NCBI GenBank assembly: GCA_903867185.1
Contig: CAIPQK010000201.1
Coordinates: 1 to 41,184 of the forward strand
Reading direction: 5' to 3'
Source of the DNA: an uncultured Candidatus Nemicrothrix sp.
GTDB lineage: Bacteria > Actinomycetota > Acidimicrobiia > Acidimicrobiales > Acidimicrobilacustridaceae
DNA: 41,184 bases
The notes beneath the pieces are model-generated. The model searched no databases. It had not been told where the DNA came from and worked only from the letters and a program-made list of their open reading frames with translations. Shown here piece by piece: positions 22,750 to 30,970 of this stretch; the stretch's first letter is position 1; each line of letters opens with the position of its first letter. The translations under genes and the position numbers were made by a program.

Positions 22750-22779
22750 AACGTACAACCGGGTTCGCCTCCATTGCAA
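22750..22779 (-). promoter_or_regulatory. Promoter of whiB
   Basis: The minus strand has TTGCAA (22774-22779), an 18-base spacer and TACGTT (22750-22755). This is the best -35/-10 pair I saw in the window. It gives a leader of about 25 bases with a Shine-Dalgarno, in contrast to the leaderless genes around it. Confidence 0.6.
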
Positions 22780-22828
22780 GAAAAAATGCGACGAATGTCA
22801 CATCTCGGTCAATGGGATGAGAACACTC

Positions 22829-24208
22829 TCAGTCGGCGGCCTGACCGTCTTCTGACGTCACTGCCGTTTCGGTGGGAGATTCCTGCTGCCCCTTGGGATC
22901 GGAGCCTCCGGAGCGATCGCGATAGTCCTTGGCCCCACCCGTTTCGGGCTCGACCTCAAGCACCAAGCCATCGATGCTCACCACCCGGACTCGGTCAAGT
23001 TCTTCGATGGGAGTGGAGCGATTGGTCGATGCCCGCCAAAGGGCCTCTCGGATCTGGACAACACCATCGGGGTTAATTCCGGTGACGGCCCGACCCATTT
23101 CGCCGATCATCCATTCACGCCCGATCGTTGGCGTGGAAAAACGCGTGCGGACCATTGATGGCATGCCCGCAAGGAAGGTCAGCGCAATACCTAGGACCGC
23201 AACAAGCAATGTGATCCACGACATCGACATGCCGTCGTACACAGTGAATGAAAACACAACGAACAACACAATGCCGATACCGGTCCACACTCTTGGCACG
23301 CCGGTTTGCACATCGATCGCGAATGCGAACATCGAGATGCCGAGCAAAACAAACGCCCACCAATGCGTTGGCAATACCCACATTCCATATCCAGAAAGAA
23401 TGAACGCTCCTGCACCGACGACGCCCGCAACTCCAACGCCAGCGGTGAACAATTCGAAGATGATCAGAGCAAGTCCGACAGTGATCAACAAAAATGCCAC
23501 TGCGGGACTAGCAACGGTGTGCATGAGATTCGATACCAGTGAGAGTTGACCGAAGCGCACCTGCGTCAATGGTTCTCGTCGCGTTTCGCCATTATCAGCA
23601 GTGACTTCACGAGTCGCCACTCCGGGCAGATTCACGAGGAAATCGCCGATTGTTGGTGCAGCGACGGTCGTAACTCCAAGGTCGGCAGCTTCTTGCGCAT
23701 TCACGGTCTTGTCCGTGATGGGAGCGAGTCGTTTGGAATCAAGACCGGAAACGACCGGTTGGCCAGCATCGCCAAGTCGTGAACCTGGAGCCATACCAAC
23801 CTGATCAGCAGCACCAACGAGTTGCGCAGGCAAACCAGTGAGATGCGAACCCGAGGGACCAACCCACACATCAATCGGAACTGGTGAGGAAAGCATCGCG
23901 TTCAACAACGCTTCAAACGTCGAGTCATCGACGACGACACCGTTCGAATCGGTTTGGAGAATGAGGGCGAGCGCGCCTTCGTTGATTGCGTCATCGATTG
24001 AAGAACGAATGAAATCCACCATCACCGGATCAAGAAGACCGCTGACCTTCACAACCGCAACAAAGCCATCGGGGCTGCCTTCATTGATGATCGTTGTTGA
24101 CGTTTCGGCCGATACGGGGCTCGTCATCGCACTCACGACGAACCCGATGACACCAATCATCAGCGCCACGACAGCAGTGATGGCAGCAGCGGTGGGTAGT
24201 CTGCGCAT
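22829..24208 (-). CDS. NfeD-like long-form membrane protein with ClpP-like domain
   Basis: About 459 residues with the long NfeD layout: a signal-anchor (residues 5-28), a ClpP/crotonase-like extracytoplasmic domain (35-220), a block of membrane helices (about 225-345) and a C-terminal OB-fold (GEMGRAVTGINPDGVVQIREALWRA in parts, then VRVVSIDGLVLEVEP). Family proteases act on membrane proteins such as stomatins. The usual active-site segment G-A-R-A-A-S-A reads GSHLTGL here, so the serine may be missing. The start is ATG 24208, with GGAGG 7 bases upstream; a longer frame to 24259 would overlap the divergent gene. No stomatin (slipin) gene is adjacent, which is unusual for this family. Confidence 0.83.
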   Translation of the reverse strand: MRRLPTAAAITAVVALMIGVIGFVVSAMTSPVSAETSTTIINEGSPDGFVAVVKVSGLLDPVMVDFIRSSIDDAINEGALALILQTDSNGVVVDDSTFEALLNAMLSSPVPIDVWVGPSGSHLTGLPAQLVGAADQVGMAPGSRLGDAGQPVVSGLDSKRLAPITDKTVNAQEAADLGVTTVAAPTIGDFLVNLPGVATREVTADNGETRREPLTQVRFGQLSLVSNLMHTVASPAVAFLLITVGLALIIFELFTAGVGVAGVVGAGAFILSGYGMWVLPTHWWAFVLLGISMFAFAIDVQTGVPRVWTGIGIVLFVVFSFTVYDGMSMSWITLLVAVLGIALTFLAGMPSMVRTRFSTPTIGREWMIGEMGRAVTGINPDGVVQIREALWRASTNRSTPIEELDRVRVVSIDGLVLEVEPETGGAKDYRDRSGGSDPKGQQESPTETAVTSEDGQAAD

Positions 24209-24228
24209 GTCGAGCCTCCGAGGGGAAA

Positions 24229-25200
24229 ATGGACCCTGCACGATTATTCGCAGCATCACGGGTCCTCATCGTGGCCGGGAAGGGGGGCGTGGGCAAAAGC
24301 ACCATGTCCGCGGCCCTGGCCCGGACCGCCGCCCGCGCCGGTAGTTCCACCCTTCTCATCCGTCTGACCCCGGGCGGGCCCATCAGCCGCCTCTTTGCCC
24401 AGCCCGAGCTCACGACCCTCGAACAGACCCTCCATCCCGGTGGTGGACCGGGCGGAGATGCTGATGTCCGAGGCCGTCTGGTGACCCCTGACAAGGCGCT
24501 AGCGGAGTATCTCGCCGATCACGGTCTGGCCCGCATCACCCGGCGTTTGGCGTCCACCGGTGCGATCGACGTGGTCACTACTGCGGCCCCAGGTATTCGA
24601 GATCTCCTCGTGTTGGGTCGGGTCAAGGCGATGGAAACCATGAAGGCCGCCGACCTCATCGTCCTCGACGCTCCCGCCGCGGGCCATGCAGTGTCATTCC
24701 TGCAATCGCCGACTGGTCTGCGCGGCGCGGTGGGGGCAGGCCCCATCGCCACTCAGGCCGACGATGTGCTGGCGATGTTGGCCGACCCTGAGCGGTGCCG
24801 GGTGATGCTCGTGACGTTGGCCGAGGAAACTCCGGTGAACGAAGTGATCGAAACCGCATTCGCGCTTGAAGACGAAATCGGTGTCGCGCTCGGGCCCGTG
24901 ATCGTGAACGGCCTCGTCGACGTCCCCGAAGGACTCGATGGAAACATCGACGCTCTTCTCGCCGAGAACGCTCCGAAACTTTCGGCAAACGATGCTGCGG
25001 CGTTGCGTGATGCCGCCGCGTTCCGCCTGCGCTGGGCCACACGTCAACGAGAACAGGTTGCGCGCCTTTCCGACAGCTTGCCCCTCGCCCAACTCACAAC
25101 ACCTCAACTCTTTACTTCGGAACCCGGACCCCGAGATCTCGAGACATTGGCTGATTCACTCACGGTCGAGATCAACAAACTCACCGAGGACGACGTATGA
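24229..25200 (+). CDS. GET3/ArsA-family ATPase, first subunit (BagA/Rv3679-like)
   Basis: A 323-residue P-loop ATPase. The deviant Walker A AGKGGVGKST (16-25) retains the signature lysine (Lys18) of the ArsA/GET3/MinD class, and VLDAPAAGHAVSFLQSP matches the A-loop region that contacts the nucleotide across the dimer. Arsenite-binding cysteines are absent, so this is not an arsenite pump. It overlaps the second ATPase by 4 bases (ATGA). Mycobacteria have the same tandem, Rv3679-Rv3680, reported as GET3 homologues that act together. A TAGTCT hexamer at 24197-24202 could give a 20-base leader with GAGGGG close to the ATG. It is divergent from the NfeD-like gene (20 bases). Confidence 0.9.
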   Translation: MDPARLFAASRVLIVAGKGGVGKSTMSAALARTAARAGSSTLLIRLTPGGPISRLFAQPELTTLEQTLHPGGGPGGDADVRGRLVTPDKALAEYLADHGLARITRRLASTGAIDVVTTAAPGIRDLLVLGRVKAMETMKAADLIVLDAPAAGHAVSFLQSPTGLRGAVGAGPIATQADDVLAMLADPERCRVMLVTLAEETPVNEVIETAFALEDEIGVALGPVIVNGLVDVPEGLDGNIDALLAENAPKLSANDAAALRDAAAFRLRWATRQREQVARLSDSLPLAQLTTPQLFTSEPGPRDLETLADSLTVEINKLTEDDV

Positions 25201-26264
25201 GTTCGCTTGCGGCCCTCCTTCAGGAACGTTCGGTGATTGTGTGTGTCGGTGCTGGTGGCGTAGGAAAAACCACAACCGCCGCAGCACTCGCTCTTGAAGC
25301 GGCGAATCGGGGCAGACGCGTTTGTGTTGTCACGATCGACCCCGCACGAAGACTTTCCGATGCGATGGGCCTTGGTGCAGACGCTCCACTCAGCAACGAA
25401 CCACAACGAGTTGATGTCAAAGTCAACGGCGAGTTATGGGCCGTCATGCTCGATACGTCAACCACGTTCGATGCGCTCATTCGCACCTACGCGCTCAACG
25501 ATGAACAAACGAACAACATTCTCACGAACGATTTCTACCGAAACATCGCTGAGTCAATGTCTGGCGCGCATGAATACATGGCAATGGAGAAGTTGTACGA
25601 ACTCCACAATGACGACCGTTTCGATCTCGTGATCGTCGACACTCCCCCTACGAGCAACGCGATCGATTTCCTCGAAGCCCCCGATCGCATCACGGGCTTT
25701 CTCGATCATCGCCTCTACAAAGTGCTCGTTACACCAAGCGGGGGTTTCGCTCGCGTCGTGAACTTTGCAGCGCAAGGTTTCCTGCGCACAATCGCTCGCA
25801 TCGTGAGCGCGTCGGTGGTCGATGACGCCATCGAATTCTTCGCCGCGTTCGATGGCATGGAAGAAGGATTCCGCGGCCGCGCTGTCGCAGTTCACAATCT
25901 CCTCATTGCCGACACCACGTCATTTGTTCTTGTAACTGTTCCCCGCAATGACACGATCGACGACGCCATTGTTTTCGTCGAGAAACTGGCCGAGGCCGAC
26001 ATCAACGTGGAAGGGCTCGTAGTAAACCGCGTGCACCCCCACTTCGGCACGAACGAATTGAGCGGTCTCGCCCAAGGCCCGCTTGCGCCGTTCGTCACGG
26101 TGCTGCACGAATCACAACAGGTGGCTGCCGGTGAGCAGAACGTGCTTGAGACACTCACGCGGACCCTGACCAATGGCGCGGTGGTGAACGTCCCATTCCT
26201 TGATACCGACGTTCACGACCTTGAAGGCCTCGGCCGCCTCTCTCGCTGGTTAACCCCAACCTGA
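25197..26264 (+). CDS. GET3/ArsA-family ATPase, second subunit (BagB/Rv3680-like)
   Basis: A 355-residue partner of the preceding ATPase. Its Walker A reads VGAGGVGKTTTAAAL (17-31): the signature lysine of the family is replaced by Ala19. Other motifs remain: VVTIDPARRLSDAMG near 45-60, DLVIVDTPPTSNAIDFLEAP and a C-terminal VPFLDTDVHDLEGL. A GYVNR-type TGK signature was not obvious. The ATG overlaps the stop of the first gene, implying a fixed ratio and a heterodimer. One subunit with and one without the signature lysine suggests unequal ATP sites. The same asymmetry is, as far as I recall, present in mycobacterial homologues. Confidence 0.9.
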   Translation: MSSLAALLQERSVIVCVGAGGVGKTTTAAALALEAANRGRRVCVVTIDPARRLSDAMGLGADAPLSNEPQRVDVKVNGELWAVMLDTSTTFDALIRTYALNDEQTNNILTNDFYRNIAESMSGAHEYMAMEKLYELHNDDRFDLVIVDTPPTSNAIDFLEAPDRITGFLDHRLYKVLVTPSGGFARVVNFAAQGFLRTIARIVSASVVDDAIEFFAAFDGMEEGFRGRAVAVHNLLIADTTSFVLVTVPRNDTIDDAIVFVEKLAEADINVEGLVVNRVHPHFGTNELSGLAQGPLAPFVTVLHESQQVAAGEQNVLETLTRTLTNGAVVNVPFLDTDVHDLEGLGRLSRWLTPT

Positions 26265-26317
26265 CGAGGTCCAAAGAACTGCGGAGCCGATGGTTGGGCG
26301 GGCCCGGTGCCAGCCGG

Positions 26318-26323
26318 TACTGT
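26318..26323 (+). promoter_or_regulatory. -10 hexamer (TACTGT) of the receiver-domain gene
   Basis: TACTGT ends 7 bases before GTG 26331. It supports that start rather than the in-frame codon at 26307. Confidence 0.5.
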
Positions 26324-26330
26324 CTGCGAC

Positions 26331-26762
26331 GTGCCCACCATCCTTCTCGCCACCGATGCCGACTGGATTCTCGAAGAGGTCGATGCCTCCCTCGCCGACG
26401 CATCGACCAACGTGTACCGAGTACGAGCAGGAATCGATGTGCTCGAGGCGATCACCCAGTTGAGCCCCGATCTCGTCATCATCGATGAACAGATCGGCAA
26501 CATGGGCGGTATCGCCACATGCATGGCCATTCGAAATGCCGAAGGCATGGACGTCATTCCGATCACCGCCGTTCTCATGCTGCTCGATCGGGCTCATGAC
26601 GTGTTCCAGGTGCAACGTTGCGATGCCGACGGTTATCTCGTCAAGCCACTTGATTCGCTGCGTTTACGTAAGGCCGCCGATGCGCTTCTGGCCGGCGAGT
26701 CCTATGCCGACCCGATCAATCTCGCGTCGGGCGATGCCGCTGGTCTGGCATTTCAAGCCTGA
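26331..26762 (+). CDS. Stand-alone response-regulator receiver domain
   Basis: A 143-residue single CheY-like domain without an output domain. The acidic pocket is present (Asp9 and Asp11 in LATDADW). The phospho-acceptor is Asp52 in LVIIDEQIGNMGG, and Lys105 in GYLVKPLDSLRL is the conserved lysine. The Ser/Thr expected after the fourth strand is not clearly in place (ITAVLMLLD), so signalling may be altered. The tail after residue 120 is short and not DNA-binding. GTG 26331 has TACTGT 7 bases upstream. No histidine kinase is in the window, so it is an orphan and its partner is unknown. It lies 51 bases before tRNA-Pro. Confidence 0.82.
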   Translation: MPTILLATDADWILEEVDASLADASTNVYRVRAGIDVLEAITQLSPDLVIIDEQIGNMGGIATCMAIRNAEGMDVIPITAVLMLLDRAHDVFQVQRCDADGYLVKPLDSLRLRKAADALLAGESYADPINLASGDAAGLAFQA

Positions 26763-26795
26763 AATCCGGCTTTCATTACAACCGAGGTCGTCCGA

Positions 26796-26801
26796 TAGGG
26801 T
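26796..26801 (+). promoter_or_regulatory. -10 hexamer (TAGGGT) of tRNA-Pro
   Basis: TAGGGT lies 12 bases before the tRNA. Only a weak TTCATT could act as -35, 18 bases upstream. Confidence 0.45.
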
Positions 26802-26813
26802 GACCTCTCCTTA

Positions 26814-26890
<77 letters not shown>

Positions 26891-26896
26891 CATGTG

Positions 26897-26928
26897 AAAG
26901 GACCCCAGCTTTTGGTTGGGGTCCTTTT
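26897..26928 (+). terminator. Rho-independent terminator after tRNA-Pro
   Basis: AAAGGACCCCA pairs perfectly over 11 bases with TGGGGTCCTTT around a nine-base loop, ending in TTTT. It closes the tRNA-Pro transcript and separates it from the convergent asd gene. Confidence 0.88.
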
Positions 26929-26961
26929 CGATTCAATGGTCAGTGACAACCGATCGAGTGA

Positions 26962-28047
<1,086 letters not shown>

Positions 28048-28088
28048 TCAAAGCCCAGAATCAGGCCCCGAACGAGCGCTACCGCGGC

Positions 28089-28583
28089 TCAATCTACGTA
28101 GACGGGCCCATCGGCCAAGCCGAAAGCATCGTGCAACGAAACCACTGCTCGCTCGATATCGGCTTCGGCCACGACGCAGCTCACACGAATCGCCGACGTG
28201 GCGATCATCTCGATATTGATGTTGTTCGCGGCCAGCGTTTCAAACACTGTCGCTGCGACACCGGGGTGCGACTTCATGCCCGCGCCAACAACGCTGACTC
28301 GCGCAATGGCAGGGTCGCCGGTGACGTGAGATGCCCCGATATCAGCCGTGTGCTCTTCACAGATCGAAATAGCGACATCGAGTTCACTGTGCGGAACCGT
28401 GAAGGAGATGTCGGTGACTCCGCGATCTGACGTGTTCTGCACGATCAAATCAACATTGATGTTTGCATCGGCGAGCGCGCGGAACATCAGGGCGGCGATA
28501 CCAGGTCGATCAGCGGCACCACCGACTGTGACTTTGGCTTCATCGGCATCGTGCACAACTGCCGAAACAATTGCTTGTTCCAT
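28089..28583 (-). CDS. Aspartokinase beta subunit from an internal start
   Basis: Inside ask, an in-frame ATG at 28583 (codon 247 of the alpha subunit) is preceded by a perfect AAGGAGG (plus 28592-28598), 8 bases upstream. It is the best Shine-Dalgarno near this gene, while the alpha start has none. The 164-residue product begins MEQAIVSAVVHD and contains both ACT domains. Corynebacterium and Bacillus aspartokinases make a beta subunit from an equivalent internal start (about codon 250) and assemble as alpha2beta2, so the same is expected here. Confidence 0.75.
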   Translation of the reverse strand: MEQAIVSAVVHDADEAKVTVGGAADRPGIAALMFRALADANINVDLIVQNTSDRGVTDISFTVPHSELDVAISICEEHTADIGASHVTGDPAIARVSVVGAGMKSHPGVAATVFETLAANNINIEMIATSAIRVSCVVAEADIERAVVSLHDAFGLADGPVYVD

Positions 28584-29321
28584 GGTCTCGTCCTCCTTGG
28601 TGACGATCGTCCCGATTTCCCATGTAAATGCTGAACGAACATGAAGATCGACACCGTGGGTACGGGCGAACTCGACTGAGCGCATCGCTGGCTTGGGACA
28701 ACCGTTGGCCGTCATTTCGAGTAATTCATCGAAACTGATTTTTTCCATCTTGCGAGCGTTCGCCACGATTCGCGGATCGGTAGTGAATACTCCGGTGACA
28801 TCGGTATAGAGCTCGCATGAATCGGCACCAAGCGCGTGAGCAAGCGCAACCGCAGTGGTGTCTGAACCACCGCGGCCGAGAAACGTGACGTTGGATTCGG
28901 GCGAAACGCCCTGCGCGCCACCAACGACAGCGACGCGACCAGCGGCCAGCGCCTCGACAACTCGCGCAGGCTTTACGTCGACAATCTTTGCGTTGCGGTG
29001 TGTGGAATCGGTGAGGAATCCGGCTTGTGAGCCAGTAAATGATTCAGCCTCGATACCAGTGTCAGCGATTGCCATACACAACAACGCCATTGCTTTGCGC
29101 TCGCCTGCCGTGACGAGCATGTCCATCTCGCGACCGGGGCGAGTATCGGAAACCTCGGCGGCAATGCGCAGAAGGTCATCGGTTTCCTTGCCCATGGCGG
29201 AAATCACGACCACGACCTGATTGCCCTCTCGCACGGTGCGCGCCACATGGCCGGCGACAGCGCGCATGCGCTCGGGATCGCCGACCGAGGTACCACCAAA
29301 CTTTTGAACGAGGAGGGCCAC
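28089..29321 (-). CDS. lysC: Aspartokinase (alpha subunit)
   Basis: Phosphorylates aspartate, the committed step to lysine, threonine, methionine and peptidoglycan diaminopimelate. The 410 residues have the kinase start MALLVQKFGGTSVG, GAQGVSPESNVTFLGRGGSDTTAVAL for substrate and ATP, and CELYTDVTGVFTTDPRIV. Two ACT domains follow (from about residue 265), with IVQNTSDRGVTDISFTV and the second starting VSVVGAGMKSHPGVAA, the usual site of lysine and threonine feedback. I start at GTG 29321, which gives the exact family N-terminus, with TAGCGT 8 bases upstream; TTG 29330 is the alternative. An internal ribosome binding site and ATG at 28583 should also produce a separate regulatory beta subunit. 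Confidence 0.95.
   Translation of the reverse strand: MALLVQKFGGTSVGDPERMRAVAGHVARTVREGNQVVVVISAMGKETDDLLRIAAEVSDTRPGREMDMLVTAGERKAMALLCMAIADTGIEAESFTGSQAGFLTDSTHRNAKIVDVKPARVVEALAAGRVAVVGGAQGVSPESNVTFLGRGGSDTTAVALAHALGADSCELYTDVTGVFTTDPRIVANARKMEKISFDELLEMTANGCPKPAMRSVEFARTHGVDLHVRSAFTWEIGTIVTKEDETMEQAIVSAVVHDADEAKVTVGGAADRPGIAALMFRALADANINVDLIVQNTSDRGVTDISFTVPHSELDVAISICEEHTADIGASHVTGDPAIARVSVVGAGMKSHPGVAATVFETLAANNINIEMIATSAIRVSCVVAEADIERAVVSLHDAFGLADGPVYVD
28592..28598 (-). promoter_or_regulatory. Internal ribosome binding site within ask
   Basis: AAGGAGG on the minus strand, 8 bases before the in-frame ATG at 28583. It is fully complementary to the 16S rRNA anti-Shine-Dalgarno, and it decides the beta-subunit start. 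Confidence 0.75.
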
Positions 29322-29329
29322 GGGATGCA

Positions 29330-29335
29330 ACGCTA
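29330..29335 (-). promoter_or_regulatory. -10 hexamer (TAGCGT) of ask
   Basis: TAGCGT on the minus strand, 8 bases before GTG 29321. It is divergent from the cyclophilin-like promoter at 29368. Confidence 0.5.
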
Positions 29336-29367
29336 CCGGCCGCCCCGACCTGATCCCGAATCACTTG

Positions 29368-29373
29368 TAGGTT
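29368..29373 (+). promoter_or_regulatory. -10 hexamer (TAGGTT) of the cyclophilin-like gene
   Basis: TAGGTT ends 8 bases before ATG 29382 and supports that start over earlier in-frame codons, which overlap ask. Confidence 0.45.
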
Positions 29374-29381
29374 CTCCAACC

Positions 29382-30227
29382 ATGGCTCGCACCTCGGACC
29401 GCCGACAGCAACAGTTAGCCCGCCAAAAGGCGCAAGCTGCTTCGACAGCTCGCCAACGCAAGGATCGCCGGCGCAAGCAGGTGGCTGCCGGTGCAGTTGC
29501 CGTGATCGTCGTGCTCTCGACACTCGGCGCCTTCCTGGGCTCGCGTTCGTCATCGTCGTCGAAGCCCGCAACAACGTCCACCGCTCCGACGTCGACCACA
29601 TTGCCTACGAACGGCATCACGCCGCCAGCCGCGGCGCTCGGCGCCACGCTCACAGGGGCAACGCCCTGTCCCGCCGAAGACGGTTCCTCGAAACGAACGA
29701 CATCGTTCGCTTCGGCCCCATCAATGTGCATTGAGACCGACCACTTCTACACCGCCACCATTACGACCTCGAAAGGTCCGATGACGGTCCAACTCAACCC
29801 GCGAGTGTCTCCACAAACGGTCAATACCTTCGTCGTGCTCTCCCGCTATCACTATTACGACGGCCAACCAGTAACTGACGTTCGCACGCGCGCATCATTC
29901 ACGATTGGCATGGCGTTCTCGGGCGGCACCAATCAACCCGGGTTTGCCATTCCGGGCGAGGTCCCAGCAAAGGGAACCGTCTTCACTCCCGGAGCGCTGT
30001 CCATGACCCTCGCATCGGCGTCGGCCGGTATTGGCGGGCAACTGGTCGTTGCCACCTTTGATCAAGCCCCTGATAACGATCAACAAGTGACACCGCTGGG
30101 CATCATGCTCAGTGGCGATACCACCATTGCCGCAATTAATACGCTGGCCAGCGAGTCAGGGAAGCCCACGTCATTGGTAACGATTCAATCGATCAGCATC
30201 GTCCGCAGCGGAGCAATCCCTAGCTAA
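29382..30227 (+). CDS. Membrane-anchored cyclophilin-type PPIase-like protein
   Basis: A 281-residue protein with a basic N-terminus (ARTSDRRQQQLARQKA), one membrane span (about 34-53), a Ser/Thr/Pro linker and an extracytoplasmic cyclophilin-like domain. Recognisable are TATITTSKGPMTVQL, SPQTVNTFVVLSRYHYYDG and PGFAIPGEV. The usual catalytic Arg-Phe and QGGDP segment reads TRASFTIGMAFSGG, and the F-F-I-T motif reads LVVATFDQAP, so the active site looks eroded. The start is ATG 29382, with TAGGTT 8 bases upstream. The next gene is an FKBP-type protein of the same architecture, suggesting a joint role in folding secreted proteins. Catalytic activity is doubtful; the fold is reasonably clear. 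Confidence 0.85.
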   Translation: MARTSDRRQQQLARQKAQAASTARQRKDRRRKQVAAGAVAVIVVLSTLGAFLGSRSSSSSKPATTSTAPTSTTLPTNGITPPAAALGATLTGATPCPAEDGSSKRTTSFASAPSMCIETDHFYTATITTSKGPMTVQLNPRVSPQTVNTFVVLSRYHYYDGQPVTDVRTRASFTIGMAFSGGTNQPGFAIPGEVPAKGTVFTPGALSMTLASASAGIGGQLVVATFDQAPDNDQQVTPLGIMLSGDTTIAAINTLASESGKPTSLVTIQSISIVRSGAIPS

Positions 30228-30264
30228 CAAATGCCCGCGATGGCTCTCATGGCCAGAGCCTTGC

Positions 30265-30270
30265 TAGCGT
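30265..30270 (+). promoter_or_regulatory. -10 hexamer (TAGCGT) of the FKBP gene
   Basis: TAGCGT ends 9 bases before ATG 30280. An inverted repeat GGCTCT...AGAGCC (about 30242-30260) upstream may end the preceding transcript. Confidence 0.45.
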
Positions 30271-30279
30271 CGCCGCCCG

Positions 30280-30960
30280 ATGGGAACCACGAAGCGTGAA
30301 CGCCAAAAGGCCGGCCATAAGGCCCGTCTGAATGTTGAACGATCACTCGACCGCCGCGACCAACGTCGCCGGCGCCTCTTCACGATCGTCGGGGCTGCCG
30401 TCATCTTGGTGGCAGTCGCCGGACTGTTCACTGCGTTGAGCGATAACAGCTCAACCTCAACCACCGCCGCGACGACAACGACATCGCTGGCAACAACCAC
30501 GACCGACGCCTCGCAAAACCTCCCATCAGCAGCCGGTAAGCCCTGCGTTGATTTCAACGACACACTTCCGGCCGGGGCCCCCGAGGTGACCATGCCTGTT
30601 GGAACTGTCCCCGATTCACTGGTCGTCAAAGACCTCGTGACAGGAACGGGAACCCCCGTCGCAAAGGGCGACTCCGTCACGGTCAACTACATCGGCGTGT
30701 CGTGTTCCACCGGCAAGATCTTCGATTCGTCTTGGGCCGCGGGAAAGCCAGTGACATTCCCACTCAACCAGGTGATCACTGGTTGGTCACAAGGTCTCAT
30801 CGGCATGCAACCGGGTGGACGCCGACTGCTCATCATTCCTCCCGACCTTGGCTACGGCTCAACGGGACAAGGAAACATCCCGCCTGATGAATCACTCATC
30901 TTTGTCGTTGATCTGATCTCGGCGTCAGTGGCGGCCACTCCGGGAACCGCAGCGAACTAA
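30280..30960 (+). CDS. Membrane-anchored FKBP-type peptidyl-prolyl isomerase
   Basis: A 226-residue protein: a very basic N-terminal 40 residues, one membrane span (about 40-58), a linker full of Ser and Thr, and a C-terminal FKBP domain. The domain has VAKGDSVTVNYIGVSC, GKIFDSSWAAGKPVTFPL (the FDSS motif), VITGWSQGLIGMQPGGRRLLIIPPDLGYG given here in parts as VITGWSQGL and PPDLGYG, and ESLIFVVDLIS. These are the ligand-pocket residues of active FKBPs, so activity is likely, outside the membrane. TAGCGT lies 9 bases upstream of the ATG. It pairs with the cyclophilin-like gene just before it and is convergent with the peptidase-E-like gene. Confidence 0.93.
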   Translation: MGTTKRERQKAGHKARLNVERSLDRRDQRRRRLFTIVGAAVILVAVAGLFTALSDNSSTSTTAATTTTSLATTTTDASQNLPSAAGKPCVDFNDTLPAGAPEVTMPVGTVPDSLVVKDLVTGTGTPVAKGDSVTVNYIGVSCSTGKIFDSSWAAGKPVTFPLNQVITGWSQGLIGMQPGGRRLLIIPPDLGYGSTGQGNIPPDESLIFVVDLISASVAATPGTAAN

Positions 30961-30970
30961 CGAGGTTCGA

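Noticed and set aside
24081-24494. Minus-strand frame overlapping the start of the first GET3/ArsA gene
   Set aside because: Arg/Pro/Ala-rich antisense product. It would overlap both the NfeD-like gene and the ATPase gene, whose Walker motif is unmistakable.
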